Below, in pieces: positions 8,355 through 16,199 of a DNA stretch of 64,000 nucleotides. The DNA is from Paenibacillus campinasensis (GTDB lineage: Bacteria; Bacillota; Bacilli; Paenibacillales; Paenibacillaceae), in the NCBI RefSeq assembly GCF_002272015.1, contig NZ_NPBY01000021.1, positions 1-64,000 on the forward strand, given 5' to 3'. Made by a program: the position numbers and the translations under genes. How positions within the stretch are numbered: position 1 is the first letter of the stretch; every line of letters starts with the position of its first letter. Under the pieces are notes generated by a model that searched no databases, was not told the DNA's origin, and saw only the letters and a list, made by a program, of their open reading frames with translations.

Positions 8355-9179
8355 ATGATATATGAACTCGACAACCATCAGTTTCATAGATGCAGGGACC
8401 TCGTAAACCGTGGGGTGAACATCGAAGAGAAGGCGATTGTAGAAGGGACAAATCCGGGCAGAATCTTTGTGGATCACATCGAGAAGCCAAGGAGCGGTCT
8501 CATCTGGCAGGGGAATCATGATGGGTTTATATTTGTTGGAGATTCAAGAAATGAAGCATTCAATCAGGATGTGAAAAGATACATTGATGAAGTCATCGCA
8601 TTTGAGGCGAAGGCGCAAGGGCTGAACTGGTTCGAATGCATCGGCAATCATCCAAGCTGGTATACAGCATTTCATGACATCTTCCACGATAAGAAACTGG
8701 ATTCGTGGGATCAGAATGTATATATGATATGCCCGGACACGTTTAACGCTATAGGGAAAGAGCGGCATCAGGACGATGAGTTTACCGTTGCCCAGCTGAC
8801 GAAGGAGTTTCTACATCAAGGGACTATCGAGAATGTGGCGTTTGCCATAACCAAAATCCTGGACTGCTGGGAAAGCGAAGAAAGGTTCTTTGAACAGGGA
8901 ATGGGATACTGTATTCTTCACAATCAGTCAATTGTCAGCATCTGCATGTCAGGATACCGATATAAGGACATTCACGGGACTGCGATCGAAACCCTTCCAT
9001 CGTATCGAGGAAGGAAACTGGCTTACAAGGCTGCGTCTTATTTCGTGGATCACTGTTTTGCCAGGGGGTACAGGCCATACTGGGACTGTATGGAAGACAA
9101 TCATCCATCGAATGCGGTCGCTAGAAATTTAGGGTTTGTTAAAGAATTTGGGTACAAGGGATATATGTTTAAGTTGTAG
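8355..9179 (+). CDS. GNAT-family acetyltransferase
   Basis: A 274-aa protein of the GNAT type that has a long N-terminal region and an acetyl-CoA fold in the C-terminal third. The N-terminal part has FECIGNHPSWYTAFHDIF and an acidic stretch; the C-terminal part has CISICMSGYRYKDIHG-like strands, then ETLPSYRGRKLAYKAASYFVD, the acetyl-CoA loop (R/Q-x-x-G/R-x-A variant), and NHPSNAVARNLGF. These fit the GNAT_acetyltran group (PF12746-like). The substrate is unknown. GGAG at 8343-8346 is too near the GTG at 8349, so the ATG at 8355 is the better start. A single-gene unit. Confidence 0.8.
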   Translation: MIYELDNHQFHRCRDLVNRGVNIEEKAIVEGTNPGRIFVDHIEKPRSGLIWQGNHDGFIFVGDSRNEAFNQDVKRYIDEVIAFEAKAQGLNWFECIGNHPSWYTAFHDIFHDKKLDSWDQNVYMICPDTFNAIGKERHQDDEFTVAQLTKEFLHQGTIENVAFAITKILDCWESEERFFEQGMGYCILHNQSIVSICMSGYRYKDIHGTAIETLPSYRGRKLAYKAASYFVDHCFARGYRPYWDCMEDNHPSNAVARNLGFVKEFGYKGYMFKL

Positions 9180-9260
9180 GTTTGCTTCTCTTTACACCCC
9201 AACCGGCCAGAAACCATAAGGCGTCGCTTATGCCGCGGGTTCCTGGCTGTTGCTAGGGTT

Positions 9261-9657
9261 CTACCTTGTGGTGCCGGATAACCATTTTTGGTACAGTTCC
9301 TCTTTAGTGTTTTGAAGCAGCTCCGCCAGCTTCGTAGAGTCCATTTTTGTTCTTACAAGCGCGGGAGCTCCCGTGTGAGCTTCTTCGATAGCAGAAAAAG
9401 CTACCTAGCAGTGATACGCCCATAAGTATCCTTTCGATTCCAGCCGCATGTCATCCGGTTTTCTTTCGGTTCCATAATGATGGTATGGTTGAAAGTTCGT
9501 TCCTCACCGTCTGTTTTGGTCTCTGCCCATAGTATTTCTGAAGACGTTCATCCAACTGCTTCACCATATTCAGCGTCATCGGCATGAGCAGATAGTCCAG
9601 GGCTTGAACACGAAAGGCTTCAACTGCAGGAGCCGTGGTTCGCCGCTGATCCCGCAC
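9261..9657 (-). pseudogene. Remnant of a LytTR/SARP-type response regulator
   Basis: On the minus strand, the frame at 9657-9451 gives AVEAFRVQALDYLLMP followed by QLDERLQKY. This is the last beta-strand and helix of a receiver domain (consensus AF.v.A.DYLlKPv). The aspartate pocket and the N-terminal two-thirds of a receiver are absent. Reading continues in another frame (LWAY, then RTKMDSTKLAELLQNTKEEL and QKWLSG) with an in-frame stop, so the gene is both truncated and frameshifted. It has no start codon with a ribosome binding site, and a terminator lies where its 5' part should be. Confidence 0.45.
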
Positions 9658-9658
9658 T

Positions 9659-9690
9659 AAAAAAGCGACCGTGATCGGTCGCTTTTTTAG
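9659..9690. terminator. Bidirectional terminator
   Basis: AAAAAAGCGACC, loop GTGATC, GGTCGCTTTTTT. There is a T-run on both strands. It ends the small minus-strand gene at 9717. Confidence 0.85.
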
Positions 9691-9716
9691 ATTGTGTATC
9701 CGGATTGTTGTTACGA

Positions 9717-9893
9717 CTAACGATGGTTATCCGATTCACTTTCATTGTACTTTTCGTCGCCGTCATGCAGCGCCATTTTGCTGCGGTCATTGCGGGCTTG
9801 CTGTTGTTGCTGGGCGTCTAAACTGTTTACAGGTGTCGTTTCCAGTTCTTTCACCGTATTGATGAGGTTCTTATCTGGCTCGTTTCTGTTCAC
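9717..9893 (-). CDS. Small hydrophilic protein, GTG start
   Basis: A 58-aa protein not reachable with ATG starts. GTG at 9893 follows AAGGAGG with an 11-base spacer, the gene ends TAG at 9717, and it runs into the bidirectional terminator. It is highly charged, with a QQQQQ run near residue 30, and ends in NESESDNHR. It has no membrane segment or motif and is probably unstructured and cytoplasmic. It lies divergent from ahpC; whether it shares oxidative-stress control is unknown. Confidence 0.6.
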   Translation of the reverse strand: MNRNEPDKNLINTVKELETTPVNSLDAQQQQQARNDRSKMALHDGDEKYNESESDNHR

Positions 9894-10029
9894 TATGAGA
9901 AGATCCTCCTTGTCATATCAGGTGCGAACTTTAGTATGCACCGTCTGCAAGGTACGTATTCCCGGACGCGCAGTTGTTCAAGCTCTTTTCATTTTTTCCG
10001 TTTTAATTATGAAGACTTGGTGAAGGGAA

Positions 10030-10069
10030 TTGAACGTTGAGAATCGTTCCCATATAATAATAGTTATAA
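10030..10069 (+). promoter_or_regulatory. ahpCF promoter with overlapping PerR box
   Basis: TTGAAC (10030-10035), 17-bp spacer, TATAAT (10053-10058). TAATAATAGTTATAA at 10055-10069 matches the PerR consensus TTATAATNATTATAA at 12 of 14 defined positions and overlaps the -10. PerR bound here would block RNA polymerase until peroxide inactivates it, as known for Bacillus ahpCF. Confidence 0.75.
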
Positions 10070-10159
10070 GTAGTGCAGATGGTCGGGGGCTAAAGGTAGT
10101 CGAGGGTCCTGACGCTGTGCTGTTTCGAAACCATACCATAATCCAAAGGAGAGATTGCC

Positions 10160-10723
10160 ATGTCATTGATTGGAAAAGAAGTACTCCCATTTAAAGCACA
10201 AGCTTATCACAACGGCAAATTTATCGAAGTTACTGAGGAAAATTTCAAAGGTCAATGGAGCATCGTTTGCTTCTATCCGGCTGACTTCACTTTCGTTTGC
10301 CCAACTGAGCTTGAAGATCTGCAGAACCAATATGCAGCGCTTAAAGAGCTTGGCGTTGAAGTATACTCTGTATCCACAGACACTCACTTCACACACAAAG
10401 CTTGGCATGACAGCTCCGAAGCTATCGGAAAAGTAACTTACATCATGATTGGCGACCCATCACATACCATTTCCCGTAACTTCGACGTTCTGATCGAGGA
10501 AGAGGGCGTTGCGAACCGCGGTACATTCATTATCGACCCAGACGGTGTTGTACAAGCTATCGAAATTACAGCTGAAGGCATCGGACGTGATGCAAGCACG
10601 CTGATCGACAAAGTAAAAGCGGCTCAATATGTACGCAACCATCCAGGCGAAGTTTGCCCTGCTAAGTGGAAAGAAGGTTCTGAAACTTTGAAACCAAGCC
10701 TTGATCTTGTAGGCAAGATTTAA
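10160..10723 (+). CDS. ahpC: Alkyl hydroperoxide reductase subunit C (peroxiredoxin)
   Basis: A 187-aa typical 2-Cys peroxiredoxin, full family length. The peroxidatic Cys47 lies in FVCPTE and the resolving Cys166 in HPGEVCPA. The C-terminal tail SLDLVGKI is that of AhpC. It reduces H2O2, organic hydroperoxides and peroxynitrite in the cytoplasm and is re-reduced by AhpF. AAGGAGAG precedes the ATG at 10160. The stop is 11 bases before ahpF and the two form an operon under a PerR-box promoter. Confidence 0.98.
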   Translation: MSLIGKEVLPFKAQAYHNGKFIEVTEENFKGQWSIVCFYPADFTFVCPTELEDLQNQYAALKELGVEVYSVSTDTHFTHKAWHDSSEAIGKVTYIMIGDPSHTISRNFDVLIEEEGVANRGTFIIDPDGVVQAIEITAEGIGRDASTLIDKVKAAQYVRNHPGEVCPAKWKEGSETLKPSLDLVGKI

Positions 10724-10734
10724 GGAGACGAACT

Positions 10735-12264
10735 ATGAAACTGGAAGCAGACATCAAACAGCAGCTTGAGCAGTACTTGCAGCTTTTGGAAGGGAATGTT
10801 CTGCTGAAGGTCAATGCGGGAACCGACTCTGTATCGGCTGACATGCTGGATCTGGTGAATGAACTGTCCAGCATGTCGGATAAAATTACAGTTGAGCAAG
10901 CATCATTGCCTAGAACACCAAGCTTTAGCGTGAATCGCGTTGGTGAAGACACCGGTGTTACCTTTGCCGGTGTCCCTCTTGGGCATGAATTTACTTCGCT
11001 CGTTCTGGCATTGCTTCAGGTCAGCGGAAGAGCACCAAAAGTTGAACAAGACGTCATTGACCGGATTAAGAGCATTAAAGGCGAGTATCATTTCGAGACT
11101 TATGTCAGCCTGTCCTGCCATAACTGCCCTGACGTTGTGCAGGCACTCAACATGATGAGCGTCCTGAACCCTGGCATTACCCACACGATGATCGACGGCG
11201 CTGCCTTCAAGGAAGAAGTGGAAAGCAAAGAGATCATGGCCGTGCCTACGGTTCACCTGAACGGCGAGTTCTTCGAGAGCGGCAGAATGACGATCGAGGA
11301 TATCCTGGCTAAGCTTGGCACCTCGGATGCATCGGAGTTCGAGAACAAGGAGCCATACGACGTACTGGTTGTCGGAGGCGGCCCAGCTGGCGCAAGCGCG
11401 GCGATCTATGCTGCTCGTAAAGGGATTCGCACAGGCATCGTAGCGGAGCGTTTTGGCGGACAAGTGAATGATACTTTGGGTATCGAGAACTTTATCAGCG
11501 TGAAGTACACCGAAGGTCCTAAACTCGCAGCTAGCCTTGAAGAGCATGCGAAGGAATATGGCATTGACATCATGAAGTCCCAGCGTGCGAAACGTCTGGA
11601 GAAGAAGGATCTTGTTGAAATTGAATTGGAAAATGGCGCGGTGCTGAAGAGCAAAACCGTCATCCTCTCCACAGGAGCCCGTTGGCGCAACCTGGGTGTG
11701 CCGGGAGAAGCCGAATTCAAGAACAAGGGCGTGGCTTACTGCCCGCACTGTGATGGTCCTCTGTTCGCAGGCAAGCATGTTGCGGTGGTAGGCGGAGGCA
11801 ACTCCGGTGTTGAAGCAGCGATTGATCTTGCTGGTGTTGCAGCACATGTTACCGTTCTGGAATTCATGTCTGAGCTGAAAGCGGACTCGGTACTGCAGGA
11901 TCGCCTCAATAGTTTGCCAAATACGACTGTCATCAAAAATGCACAAGTGAAGGAAATCACAGGTGCTACTAAAGTAGACGGGATTACCTACACGGACCGT
12001 GAAAGCGGCGAAGACAAGCATATTGAACTGCAGGGCGTATTTGTCCAAATCGGTCTTGTACCGAATACAGACTGGCTCGCAGATACTTTGGAACGTACAC
12101 GGATGGGCGAGATTGTCGTTGACAATCATGGTATGACCAGCATTCCTGGCGTATTCGCAGCGGGCGACTGCACGAACAGCGCGTACAAGCAAATTATCAT
12201 TTCCATGGGATCGGGTGCAACAGCTGCACTGGGCGCATTCGATTACATGATTCGGAATCAATAA
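10735..12264 (+). CDS. ahpF: Alkyl hydroperoxide reductase subunit F
   Basis: A 509-aa flavoprotein disulfide reductase that transfers electrons from NADH through FAD to AhpC. The N-terminal tandem thioredoxin-fold domain (about 1-195) carries the redox pair C128-H-N-C131. The FAD motif GGGPAGASAAIYAARKG begins near residue 213. The second redox pair lies in YCPHCDG, and the NADH-binding loop is GGGNSGVEAAIDLA. The C-terminal FAD contact is GVFAAGDCT. All catalytic residues are present and the length is normal. Start ATG at 10735 after AAGGAGACG. It is second in the operon and is followed by a strong terminator. Confidence 0.98.
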   Translation: MKLEADIKQQLEQYLQLLEGNVLLKVNAGTDSVSADMLDLVNELSSMSDKITVEQASLPRTPSFSVNRVGEDTGVTFAGVPLGHEFTSLVLALLQVSGRAPKVEQDVIDRIKSIKGEYHFETYVSLSCHNCPDVVQALNMMSVLNPGITHTMIDGAAFKEEVESKEIMAVPTVHLNGEFFESGRMTIEDILAKLGTSDASEFENKEPYDVLVVGGGPAGASAAIYAARKGIRTGIVAERFGGQVNDTLGIENFISVKYTEGPKLAASLEEHAKEYGIDIMKSQRAKRLEKKDLVEIELENGAVLKSKTVILSTGARWRNLGVPGEAEFKNKGVAYCPHCDGPLFAGKHVAVVGGGNSGVEAAIDLAGVAAHVTVLEFMSELKADSVLQDRLNSLPNTTVIKNAQVKEITGATKVDGITYTDRESGEDKHIELQGVFVQIGLVPNTDWLADTLERTRMGEIVVDNHGMTSIPGVFAAGDCTNSAYKQIIISMGSGATAALGAFDYMIRNQ

Positions 12265-12276
12265 TCCGTATAATAC

Positions 12277-12330
12277 AAAGCTGGACAGCGGAATCACGCA
12301 GGTGTTTCCCGTCGTCCAGCTTTTTTTTTG
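12277..12330 (+). terminator. Terminator of ahpCF
   Basis: AAAGCTGGAC (12277-12286) pairs with GTCCAGCTTT (12314-12323) across a loop of about 27 bases, with nine T after the stem. Confidence 0.85.
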
Positions 12331-12380
12331 TTATGCCGATTTCACCCAGCATCCGGTGTCCGGCTTGCTGCCTTTGTGCG

Positions 12381-12399
12381 ATTATCCCTTTCGTTCAGG
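12381..12399 (-). repeat. Single copy of the repeat core seen at 21.2 kb
   Basis: Read on the minus strand this is CCTGAACGAAAGGGATAAT, the opening of the 48-bp tandem repeat unit at 21195-21434. It lies between the ahpF terminator and the lipoprotein stop codon. It shows that the element is dispersed, not confined to one array. Confidence 0.6.
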
Positions 12400-12405
12400 A
12401 AACAT

Positions 12406-13089
12406 CTATTCCACTGTAATGCTGCCGGACTTGGTTTCAATGCTCACATGAACCGAGCCGCTGCCGGTCGTCCCCTCCGTCCGTCGTTTCTGCTCGCGCT
12501 GACCGTCTAAGGGAAAGGCGACAGATCGTCTGCCGCTTGAGGATTGAAGCCGCCAGGAAGCATCAGGCTCGCTGTCCGCTAGTCGTAAACGCACATTGCC
12601 GCTATGGACAGATACGTTCAGATCCTGATTCAGCTCCGCATATTCAAGCAAGATGCCCCCGCTTTTCCCTTCAATATGGAGACTATGCGAGCGAAGCTCT
12701 CGCCCTGTGACGCTGCCCGAACTCCCCTTGACCACAACTCTTCTTTCAAAAGAAGCAGGAATGACAACATGCAGCCGCGGCTTTTTTCCGAGATTGATCA
12801 ATCGTGAGATATCACTGTTCAATCGAATGTTTAAGGATTTCTGACTTTCATCCACGATTATGCCTTCCCCGCCCCGAGGAAGCAGCAGCGAGGCCTTTAG
12901 CGAATCGACATCCGCAACCTCCAGGGTGAGCGGTGTGCTGCCGTGGTCAATGTGAACCGTATGAATATCTTCAAGTGATGCATGCCGGATATCTTCTGCT
13001 GTATCATCACTCGTACAAGCACTGAGAAGTAGTGTGACCATGAGCACGCATAGAAGCGATAAACGTGACATGAGCTGGGTATGCTTCAT
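12406..13089 (-). CDS. DUF4097-family lipoprotein
   Basis: A 227-aa exported lipoprotein. The signal peptide ends in the lipobox LLSAC (about residues 21-25), so the mature protein would be attached to the outer face of the cytoplasmic membrane by Cys25. The rest is a beta-strand repeat of DUF4097 type (VVVKGSSGSVTGREL, LHIEGKSGGILLEYAEL, LNVSVHSGNVRLRL, then VHVSIETKSGSITVE). Function unknown; some DUF4097 proteins occur with envelope-stress systems. AGGAGGGG precedes the ATG. Its promoter is a mirror image of the MerR-operon promoter, so a shared regulator is likely. Confidence 0.85.
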   Translation of the reverse strand: MKHTQLMSRLSLLCVLMVTLLLSACTSDDTAEDIRHASLEDIHTVHIDHGSTPLTLEVADVDSLKASLLLPRGGEGIIVDESQKSLNIRLNSDISRLINLGKKPRLHVVIPASFERRVVVKGSSGSVTGRELRSHSLHIEGKSGGILLEYAELNQDLNVSVHSGNVRLRLADSEPDASWRLQSSSGRRSVAFPLDGQREQKRRTEGTTGSGSVHVSIETKSGSITVE

Positions 13090-13188
13090 TGGGTTCCCCT
13101 CCTAATATAAAGGACTGCCTCACCTGATAACATGCGTTAAAGACCAAGCTAGCAGATAGGCATCCATCATCCATCCATTACGTCTCTC

Positions 13189-13219
13189 ATCATAAGTGAT
13201 GACGCAGCGTCACTTTCAA
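13189..13219 (-). promoter_or_regulatory. MerR-type promoter of the lipoprotein gene
   Basis: On the minus strand: TTGAAA (13219-13214), a 19-bp spacer holding the palindrome TGACG-CTG-CGTCA, and TATGAT (13194-13189). The over-long spacer with a dyad in it is the hallmark of MerR-family activation. Confidence 0.7.
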
Positions 13220-13234
13220 GCAAGATTTTAGGGG

Positions 13235-13265
13235 TTGAAAGTGACGTTACGTCATTTTATATACT
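13235..13265 (+). promoter_or_regulatory. MerR-type promoter of the MerR operon
   Basis: TTGAAA (13235-13240), a 19-bp spacer with the palindrome TGACG-TTA-CGTCA (13242-13254), and TATACT (13260-13265). Together with the divergent promoter it forms a 21-bp inverted repeat (13199-13219 against 13235-13255, 19 of 21 identical) around a 15-bp centre. Confidence 0.75.
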
Positions 13266-13302
13266 GGTTGGGAAGCAGCTACCAATATCGGTTGAAGGAG
13301 AC

Positions 13303-13458
13303 ATGGATTTGAACAAAGGAGATGTGGTGATCTACGCTTGTGTTATTATCGGGGCAGGTGTTGGTTTGTATCTGGACAATGCGATCCCCGGGGTTCTGAT
13401 CGGTCTTAGTCTCGGCTATCTCATCAAGGAAGGGATCAAGCCGAAGGGCGACCGGTAA
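13303..13458 (+). CDS. Small membrane protein in MerR operon
   Basis: A 51-aa frame beginning MDLNKGDVVIYACVI. Two short hydrophobic segments (about residues 8-23 and 28-42) with a Gly-rich turn suggest a small two-pass or re-entrant membrane protein, ending in the basic KEGIKPKGDR. AAGGAG lies only two bases before the ATG at 13303. The GTG at 13327, behind a second AAAGGAG, is an alternative start giving 43 aa. It is the first gene after the MerR-type promoter and is 36 bases before the regulator. No family recognised. Confidence 0.55.
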   Translation: MDLNKGDVVIYACVIIGAGVGLYLDNAIPGVLIGLSLGYLIKEGIKPKGDR

Positions 13459-13494
13459 CTCGGCAATGCATAACAGAAGGAGGTGGCGAGGGCC

Positions 13495-14280
13495 ATGAGG
13501 GAGATGATCCCAATTCAGCAGGTAGCGAAACAGTTGGGTATCACCGTCCGGACGTTGCGATATTATGACCAGATCGGCTTGCTGAAGGCTGTGTCGAAAA
13601 CCGAGGGCGGACACCGTCTGTACACCGAGGATAATTTGAAGAAGCTGCAGCAGATCCGTTTTCTAAAAGAGATGGGCTTTCGGCTGGACGAAATCAAGTC
13701 GATGCTGCTCAAGCCGGATTGGAACTGGAACTCGGCACTGAAAAGTCAGCTGGCTTACGTGCTGGAAGAGCAGGAGCGGCTGCGTCATATGGAATCCTCC
13801 CTGCGTGAGCTGATTAGCGGGATTGCAATGGACGGGGAAGGAAATCTAATGGCGATGCAGAAGCTGATCCGTCTGTCGCGGCAGGACAGGGAGAAGCAAG
13901 CGGCTTTTAAGACGGCTGTGTTGAGTGAGAAGGAGATGGGCTTATGGCAGCAGCTCCCACGTATGAAAGCGGAAGATCCGGATTCGCTGGAATGGATCGC
14001 CCTGATTGGGCAGGTGCAGCGCTGCATGAAGGAGGGACCGTCCTCGCCTAGAATACAGAGCATTATAAGGCGTATGGCTGAAAAAACAGAAGAGAAATTT
14101 GCAGAGGAGCCGGAGTTTCTGGACAAGCTGTGGGAGCTTCGCAAATCACCGGAAGCTTCGGAACAGTTGGGGTTTTATCCGATAGATGCCGAGGTGCTTC
14201 ATTTTCTGGAGAAAGCATTTGAACTATATCATTCCGGCTTGCAGCAGGATTCGCAGGACCAGGAAGAAGCATCCTTATGA
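13495..14280 (+). CDS. MerR-family transcriptional regulator
   Basis: A 261-aa regulator. The N-terminal winged helix is a clear MerR domain (IQQVAKQLGITVRTLRYYDQIGLL, GGHRLYTEDNLKKLQQIRFLKEMGF, LDEIKSML), followed by a dimerisation helix at about residues 80-115. The remaining 145 residues are helical and TipA-S-like in spacing, probably the effector-sensing part. No metal-binding Cys set is visible, so a small-molecule or drug ligand is more likely than a metal. AAGGAGG at 13477-13483 favours the ATG at 13495 over the GTG at 13483. It is co-transcribed with the GAP-family membrane gene (ATGA overlap) and probably acts on both 19-bp-spacer promoters at 13.2 kb. Confidence 0.9.
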   Translation: MREMIPIQQVAKQLGITVRTLRYYDQIGLLKAVSKTEGGHRLYTEDNLKKLQQIRFLKEMGFRLDEIKSMLLKPDWNWNSALKSQLAYVLEEQERLRHMESSLRELISGIAMDGEGNLMAMQKLIRLSRQDREKQAAFKTAVLSEKEMGLWQQLPRMKAEDPDSLEWIALIGQVQRCMKEGPSSPRIQSIIRRMAEKTEEKFAEEPEFLDKLWELRKSPEASEQLGFYPIDAEVLHFLEKAFELYHSGLQQDSQDQEEASL

Positions 14281-14933
14281 GTATCCAGCTGCTGGTTACG
14301 ATTGGCGGACTTGCACTGCTGGATACGTTGAGTCCGGCGACGATCGGCGTGACGCTCTATTTGCTGCTCAGCGAGACGCGGCGGCTTGGTTCCCGGCTAT
14401 TTGTCTACCTGTCGGTGGTGGCTGGCGTGTACTTTGTTATCGGGGTGTGTCTGATGCTCGGGATGGAAGCGCTGGCCCATACGTTCACCTCTTTTATTCA
14501 AAATCGTCTGGTCAGCTGGATCTTGTTCGGTATAGGCGCTCTCTTGTTCATCGCCAGCTTCTATGTGCCAACGAAGAAACGGAAGGAGCTGCCAAGGGTA
14601 AGATCATACAGCTTGGGAGCCATGGCGATCCTTGGGTTGACGACCTCCTTGGTGGAGGCGGGGACGGCGTTTCCGTATTTTGCGGCGATTGGACTCATGG
14701 CCAGCGCGGAGCTGAACATGTTGCAATGGTTGCCAATCCTGTTCGGCTACAATTTCGTGATGGTGCTCCCGCCGCTATTTCTGTACGGTATGTACTTGCT
14801 GTTTGGACGCCGGGCACGGAGGCCGCTGAACCGCCTCAGCGAGAAGGTAGGTGCGATGTCCGGGTCTGCGCTATCCTGGGTCATGTGTATTGTCGGCCTG
14901 CTGCTTATTTTTAATAGTCTCGATTTTTTATAG
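14277..14933 (+). CDS. GAP-family integral membrane protein
   Basis: A 218-aa protein with about six hydrophobic segments (residues 1-30, 41-63, 81-101, 112-135, 143-172, 195-215) separated by short basic loops such as PTKKRKELPRVR. It resembles the GAP/Sap group of small transporters related in fold to LysE exporters (N-terminal LLDTLSPATIGVTLYLLL motif). Its start overlaps the MerR stop (ATGA). A regulator-coupled exporter of the regulator's ligand is the natural reading, but the substrate is unknown. Confidence 0.75.
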   Translation: MSIQLLVTIGGLALLDTLSPATIGVTLYLLLSETRRLGSRLFVYLSVVAGVYFVIGVCLMLGMEALAHTFTSFIQNRLVSWILFGIGALLFIASFYVPTKKRKELPRVRSYSLGAMAILGLTTSLVEAGTAFPYFAAIGLMASAELNMLQWLPILFGYNFVMVLPPLFLYGMYLLFGRRARRPLNRLSEKVGAMSGSALSWVMCIVGLLLIFNSLDFL

Positions 14934-15026
14934 TTTATCTTTCCTGTAACAAGATATTGAAAAACAAGCGGCCATCCTCTAATTCTCTAATTGGTGGAGA
15001 GCCATCACTGTCCATAACGACGCAAT

Positions 15027-15064
15027 CCCCCTGACGCATACCAAGCTGTCAGGGGGTGTTTTTA
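15027..15064 (+). terminator. Terminator of MerR operon
   Basis: CCCCCTGAC (15027-15035) pairs with GTCAGGGGG (15048-15056), followed by TGTTTTT. Confidence 0.85.
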
Positions 15065-15103
15065 TTAGAGGATTACGAAGCTGTACCGCAGCCTATCTTG
15101 ATA

Positions 15104-16003
15104 TCATATTCTGTGCCGCGGGCGGAACTGGTTGGGAGACAGGCCGGTGCCCCGCCGAAATTGTCTGGAAAAATGGCTCGCCGAGTGATAGCCAAGCTCA
15201 TCCGCGATATCCTCAATGGTACGGTTGGTGCTGACCAGCAGCTGCTTGGCCAGATTCAGCTTCATGTCGGTCACATATTGGCGAGGGGATACCCCGTAGA
15301 TTTGCTTGAATATTTTGCTGAACTGGCTGCGGCTCATGTTCAGTTCGTCCGCAATTTGCGCGATGGAGCCGTCGGCAGAGACGAGACGCCGCAGCTGCTC
15401 CTCGATAAGGTGGGCCGTATCGGCTGCATGGATTGTGACCGGGGCGACCGTCCTCTGCTCTGCACTATCCGCCTGCTCCAGGGAGATGATCTCCTGAATG
15501 ATCAGGAGAATATGGGCTTGCAGGTTGATTTTCTGCACTGGAGTCAGGGTCAGCCTACGCTCTGTAGGTGAGGAAGAGGGGCTGGATCGTTCCGGATCCA
15601 GGCTCCGATGCATCTGCGACTCGATGGCCTGAATATAGCTCGGGAGCTTGGTTGTGGCAGCGACGGAAGCCTGAAGCAGACTGTAGTCAGTACGGCTTAA
15701 AGACCTGCGCATATCCACATCGTCGATATCAAAGTGTATATTGAAAAATGAAAAGCTGCCCTTCGGCGATCCGTTACGGATCTCATGCCGGACACCGGCG
15801 CGGATCAGCAGCCAGTCCCCAGCATAAAGCGTCAGCTCCGCACGATTGATGACCAGCCCGGCTTCGCCTTCCTGGCAGTGGAGTACTTCATATAAATGGT
15901 GATGATGCTTCGGGTAGTGCCAGCCTGCAGGCTTGTTCCCGAAATGGCATCCTGTAATTTGCAGCGTGCTGGTCATATCCGGAAAGATGATGTCAGGGCA
16001 CAT
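15104..16003 (-). CDS. AraC-family regulator with cupin sensor
   Basis: A 299-aa regulator. The N-terminal cupin (about residues 10-90; HYPKHHHHLYEVLHCQEG, GDWLLIRAGVRHEI) is the sugar-binding domain of the AraC_binding type. The C-terminal 100 residues carry two HTH motifs (IAQIADELNMSRSQFSKIFKQ and IEDIADELGYHSASHFSRQFRR). GAGGAAG places the start at the ATG at 16003; a GTG at 16012 is too near it. It is transcribed divergently from the fucosidase/galactosidase operon and is its likely activator, sensing a released sugar such as fucose or galactose (inference). Confidence 0.9.
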   Translation of the reverse strand: MCPDIIFPDMTSTLQITGCHFGNKPAGWHYPKHHHHLYEVLHCQEGEAGLVINRAELTLYAGDWLLIRAGVRHEIRNGSPKGSFSFFNIHFDIDDVDMRRSLSRTDYSLLQASVAATTKLPSYIQAIESQMHRSLDPERSSPSSSPTERRLTLTPVQKINLQAHILLIIQEIISLEQADSAEQRTVAPVTIHAADTAHLIEEQLRRLVSADGSIAQIADELNMSRSQFSKIFKQIYGVSPRQYVTDMKLNLAKQLLVSTNRTIEDIADELGYHSASHFSRQFRRGTGLSPNQFRPRHRI

Positions 16004-16199
16004 GGAACTCACTTCCTCGCCTTGTTGCTCAACACACCTGGATTATATCATCAAACCCGGCACAAAAGGTCAAAAACTCGGACGTTTTGTGAATGGCAGG
16101 GTCCGGACCGTGCTTTTATATTGAAAGGAAAGCAGTGGCTCGTGAGGACCAGGTAACCGACTTCACAGCGAACAGGGGCAGGGAAAGGAGAGATGTGTC

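Noticed and set aside
10903..12297. 464-codon open frame antisense to ahpF
   Set aside because: Shadow of the strongly biased ahpF codon use; no SD, no recognisable domains.
16100..16109. GGTCCGGACC palindrome between the AraC gene and the fucosidase operon as an operator
   Set aside because: AraC-family proteins usually bind direct repeats; a single GC-rich 10-bp palindrome is weak evidence.
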